Positions 7,058 through 8,631 of a stretch of 8,631 nt of DNA are shown one piece after another (the stretch's first letter is position 1; every line of letters begins with the position of its first letter). The position numbers were made by a program, and so were the translations under genes. Under the pieces are notes generated by a model. The model saw only the letters and a program-made list of their open reading frames with translations. It was not told the origin of the DNA and searched no databases. The DNA is from Calditrichaceae bacterium (lineage in GTDB: Bacteria > Calditrichota > Calditrichia > Calditrichales > Calditrichaceae). The stretch lies in assembly GCA_030622395.1 (NCBI GenBank), contig JAUXGF010000090.1, positions 1 through 8,631 of the forward strand, read 5' to 3'.

Positions 7058-7140
7058 CCCGAAAATCGGGGCGGTTTAACCATTTCGTCTTGACAGTTAT
7101 ACCGATACTCATTATTGCAAATCAATTGCAGATCGGTATA
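7058..7140. repeat. Hairpin-forming repeat, copy A, between tetR and the barrel gene
   Basis: The segment contains CCCGA-AAA-TCGGG (7058-7070), TAACCATTTCGT (7077-7088), CAGTTATACCGATAC (7094-7108) and a closing ATCGGTATA (7132-7140). TATACCGAT (7098-7106) pairs with ATCGGTATA, and TGCAA (7116-7120) pairs with TTGCA (7126-7130) inside it, so a long imperfect hairpin can form. The 12-base and 15-base words recur as exact reverse complements at 8479-8490 and 8437-8451, after the next gene, in the same relative order and orientation within the copy. This identifies a dispersed repeat rather than coding DNA, although the barrel frame happens to stay open across it. Confidence 0.7.
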
Positions 7141-7164
7141 TCTCTTAATAAAAAGACAAAAGCT

Positions 7165-7170
7165 AAAGGA
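7165..7170 (+). promoter_or_regulatory. Ribosome binding site AAAGGA that selects the barrel start at 7180
   Basis: AAAGGA is separated from the ATG at 7180 by 9 bases. The ATG at 7240 has only a weaker AGGA with 11 bases of spacing. The overlapping ATG at 6985 has CAGGAG upstream at 6975-6980, but that start would translate a repeat element before the signal peptide. Confidence 0.5.
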
Positions 7171-7179
7171 AAATGCCGG

Positions 7180-8376
7180 ATGGTATGGCTGCATCCAAAG
7201 AAAAAAGAAATACTTGGCACAGGCAGGATAATCAATTTAATGATACAATCGTTTTCAATTAGCGTTTTTTTTATCTTCATCATTTTTAGCAATGCCATTA
7301 GCGCTGACTTTGAATTACAAGGTCAGGCGTCCGCCTGGGCGACTTCTAATCCGGAAAAATCAACCCAGGTTGGGATTCGATACATTCCGGTATTTTCCAT
7401 GGGAAAACATATTAATCAGGACTACCTGATCGATGCGGAGTTATCTTTTAATAGTTATGGCTCCGGCTTGTTCCATTCTTTGGATAGTATTGAAACTTCC
7501 GGCGATATTAAACCGTACCGAATGTGGCTGCGTTTTTCATCATCACAATATGAGGTTCGTATCGGTCTGCAAAAAATCAATTTTGGTTCAGCCATGCTTC
7601 TGCGTCCGCTCATGTGGTTTGATAGTATCGATCCGCGTGATCCGCTTCAACTTACCGATGGTGTGTATGGTATCCTCGGGCGCTACTATTTTCTAAATAA
7701 TGCCAATATCTGGCTGTGGGGATTGTATGGTAACGATGAAATCAGAGGATGGGAAATATTCGCTTCTGATAAATATAAGCCGGAATACGGCGGACGCGCG
7801 CAGGTTCCCCTATTCACCGGCGAAATAGCGGTCACTTATCATCACCGGCAGATTGATTTGCGGAACAGTCCGATTCCACAGGGTCTATCGTCAAAAACTA
7901 ACCTTCCCGAAAATCGTATCGGGCTGGACGGTAAGTGGGATGTCGGCGTCGGCGTTTGGTTTGAAGGCGTTATTATCCACAGGGAATTAGATTACGATCA
8001 ATTAAAATATCAGAGACTCATGAATCTTGGCGTTGACTATACCTTCGATCTCGGAAATGGGCTCAATGCGGTTGGAGAATCTTTCACTTTACAGACTTCT
8101 GATAAGGCTTTTAGCTCCGGAGAAAGAGTATCACTCAATGCCGTTTCGTTGGCTTATCCGGTTAGCCTGCTCGATAATCTGACTGCAACGGTTTATTACG
8201 ATTGGGAAAATGAAAATTGGTATCGTTTCATTAACTGGCGGCGCAGTTATGATAATTTGAGTTTCTATTTTATGGGATTCTGGAATCCCGATCAATTTCA
8301 AATTTATCAAAACCAGCCCGGAGATAATCTCTATGCCGGAAAAGGATTGCAGTTAATGATCGTTTACAATCACTAA
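7180..8376 (+). CDS. Secreted outer-membrane beta-barrel (porin-like) protein
   Basis: From the ATG at 7180 the product has 398 residues. A signal peptide is clear: a basic start (PKKK at 6-9, Arg16), a hydrophobic core SVFFIFIIF near 28-36 and a likely cut after SNAISA (Ala42), giving a mature protein beginning DFELQGQAS. The mature part alternates polar and hydrophobic/aromatic residues throughout, has many Trp/Tyr/Gly-rich strands and no further membrane helix, as in outer-membrane barrels. A motif RIGLQKINFG (127-136), followed by DSIDPRDP (148-155), resembles the R-x-G-x-Q-x-x-x-x-G...P-x-D signature of DUF1302-like and alginate-export-type porins; this family link is tentative. The final strand ends LQLMIVYNH and lacks the usual terminal Phe. 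The frame is open back to 6985, overlapping the tetR stop, but the first 65 codons would be repeat-derived and sit before the signal peptide. ATG 7240 is the alternative start (378 residues). Probably co-transcribed with tetR; substrate unknown. Confidence 0.82.
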   Translation: MVWLHPKKKEILGTGRIINLMIQSFSISVFFIFIIFSNAISADFELQGQASAWATSNPEKSTQVGIRYIPVFSMGKHINQDYLIDAELSFNSYGSGLFHSLDSIETSGDIKPYRMWLRFSSSQYEVRIGLQKINFGSAMLLRPLMWFDSIDPRDPLQLTDGVYGILGRYYFLNNANIWLWGLYGNDEIRGWEIFASDKYKPEYGGRAQVPLFTGEIAVTYHHRQIDLRNSPIPQGLSSKTNLPENRIGLDGKWDVGVGVWFEGVIIHRELDYDQLKYQRLMNLGVDYTFDLGNGLNAVGESFTLQTSDKAFSSGERVSLNAVSLAYPVSLLDNLTATVYYDWENENWYRFINWRRSYDNLSFYFMGFWNPDQFQIYQNQPGDNLYAGKGLQLMIVYNH

Positions 8377-8389
8377 GAGAGATCATTAA
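8353..8389 (+). repeat. 9-base inverted repeat spanning the barrel gene stop codon
   Basis: TTAATGATC (8353-8361) and GATCATTAA (8381-8389) are exact reverse complements with a 19-base loop that contains the stop codon. The stem is AT-rich and is followed by AAAAAATT rather than T, so on the + strand it is not a standard terminator; a weak mRNA 3'-end structure is possible. Confidence 0.4.
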
Positions 8390-8393
8390 AAAA

Positions 8394-8496
8394 TTATACC
8401 GAAATAAAAGTAGTTTATAAAAAACACTTGGCTTCGGTATCGGTATAACTGAAAGGCCCCGAATGCGGAATTTAAAAAACGAAATGGTTATCCCGA
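8394..8496. repeat. Hairpin-forming repeat, copy B, inverted relative to 7058-7140
   Basis: This copy holds TTATACCGA (8394-8402) pairing with TCGGTATAA (8440-8448), the 15-base word GTATCGGTATAACTG (8437-8451), the 12-base word ACGAAATGGTTA (8479-8490) and TCCCGA (8491-8496). Read on the minus strand the order is the same as copy A: TCGGG, TAACCATTTCGT, CAGTTATACCGATAC, loop, TCGGTATA. The gap between the 12-base and 15-base words is 27 bases here and 5 bases in copy A, and the hairpin loop is also longer, so the copies have diverged by insertion or deletion. No gene overlaps it. Confidence 0.7.
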
Positions 8497-8560
8497 CTAA
8501 TCGCATAGGCGTCAACCTAAGGAGCAAACAAATTGTTTAGTATATAAGTTATTTAAAAAT

Positions 8561-8624
8561 GTGGCTGGAATATAGTCCCGTCCCGCAGGGAGGCTGTGCC
8601 TAGGGACGATTGAAAATAGCCCAC
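8561..8624. repeat. Nested palindromic (REP/MITE-like) element at the window edge
   Basis: Outer arms GTGG (8561-8564) and CCAC (8621-8624) enclose GTCCC (8575-8579) facing GGGAC (8603-8607). Inside are two small hairpins, TCCC-GCA-GGGA (8581-8591) and AGGC-TGT-GCCT (8591-8601). The outer halves, GTGGCT...ATAGTCCC and the reverse complement of GGGACGATT...AGCCCAC, are imperfect inverted repeats. Such multi-hairpin GTCCC elements are the type of structure that REP-associated (IS200-like) transposases recognise in other bacteria; no such transposase is present here and the assignment is an inference. The element may continue past the window end. Confidence 0.6.
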
Positions 8625-8631
8625 CAATTTA

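Noticed and set aside
6985..7179. N-terminal extension of the barrel protein from the ATG overlapping the tetR stop
   Set aside because: It would place 65 repeat-derived residues before a further basic segment and a signal peptide, and a better ribosome binding site precedes 7180. The overlap itself is tempting and is kept as a finding.
8270..8527. Minus-strand open frame of 85 codons overlapping the 3' end of the barrel gene
   Set aside because: It overlaps the coding region antisense and runs through repeat copy B; no ribosome binding site or recognisable domain.

Overview
The window holds the 3' part of a type I restriction-modification operon with an extra nuclease gene inside it, then a roughly 700-base gene-free stretch full of small palindromes, then a TetR-type regulator followed by an outer-membrane beta-barrel gene, and finally a repeat-rich tail. 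The outer-membrane protein with a signal peptide implies a Gram-negative (diderm) cell. Moderately low GC, weak ribosome binding sites in the restriction operon, and abundant intergenic CCCGAT/ATCGGG palindromes would fit a member of the Bacteroidota/Ignavibacteriota/Calditrichota-like (FCB) group. That placement is a low-confidence impression, not something the sequence proves.

Bases 1-5684 (defence module, all + strand): a 5'-truncated hsdS (its hsdM partner presumably lies upstream, outside the window), then after 2 bases a complete OLD-family ATPase/TOPRIM nuclease gene, then after 45 bases a complete hsdR. HsdS chooses the DNA target, HsdR is the translocase/nuclease, and the OLD protein is an accessory that is probably a second anti-phage effector or modulator. 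The OLD gene and the second target-recognition domain of hsdS are visibly more AT-rich than hsdR and the hsdS conserved segments, suggesting mosaic assembly.

Bases 5685-6382: no convincing gene. The stretch holds at least seven short inverted repeats, two of which end in T-runs and could act as terminators, and then a sigma70-like promoter with candidate operator boxes for the next gene.

Bases 6383-8376: a TetR/AcrR-family repressor gene and a secreted beta-barrel protein gene in the same direction, probably one transcription unit. The barrel frame is open back to an ATG overlapping the tetR stop, but the real start is judged to be at 7180, just after an AAAGGA site and before a signal peptide. 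The 191 bases between the two genes carry a repeat element whose inverted relative lies just after the barrel gene.

Bases 8377-8631: no gene; the inverted relative of that repeat and a second, different nested palindromic element at the window edge. No tRNA, rRNA, CRISPR array, transposase or integrase gene was recognised.
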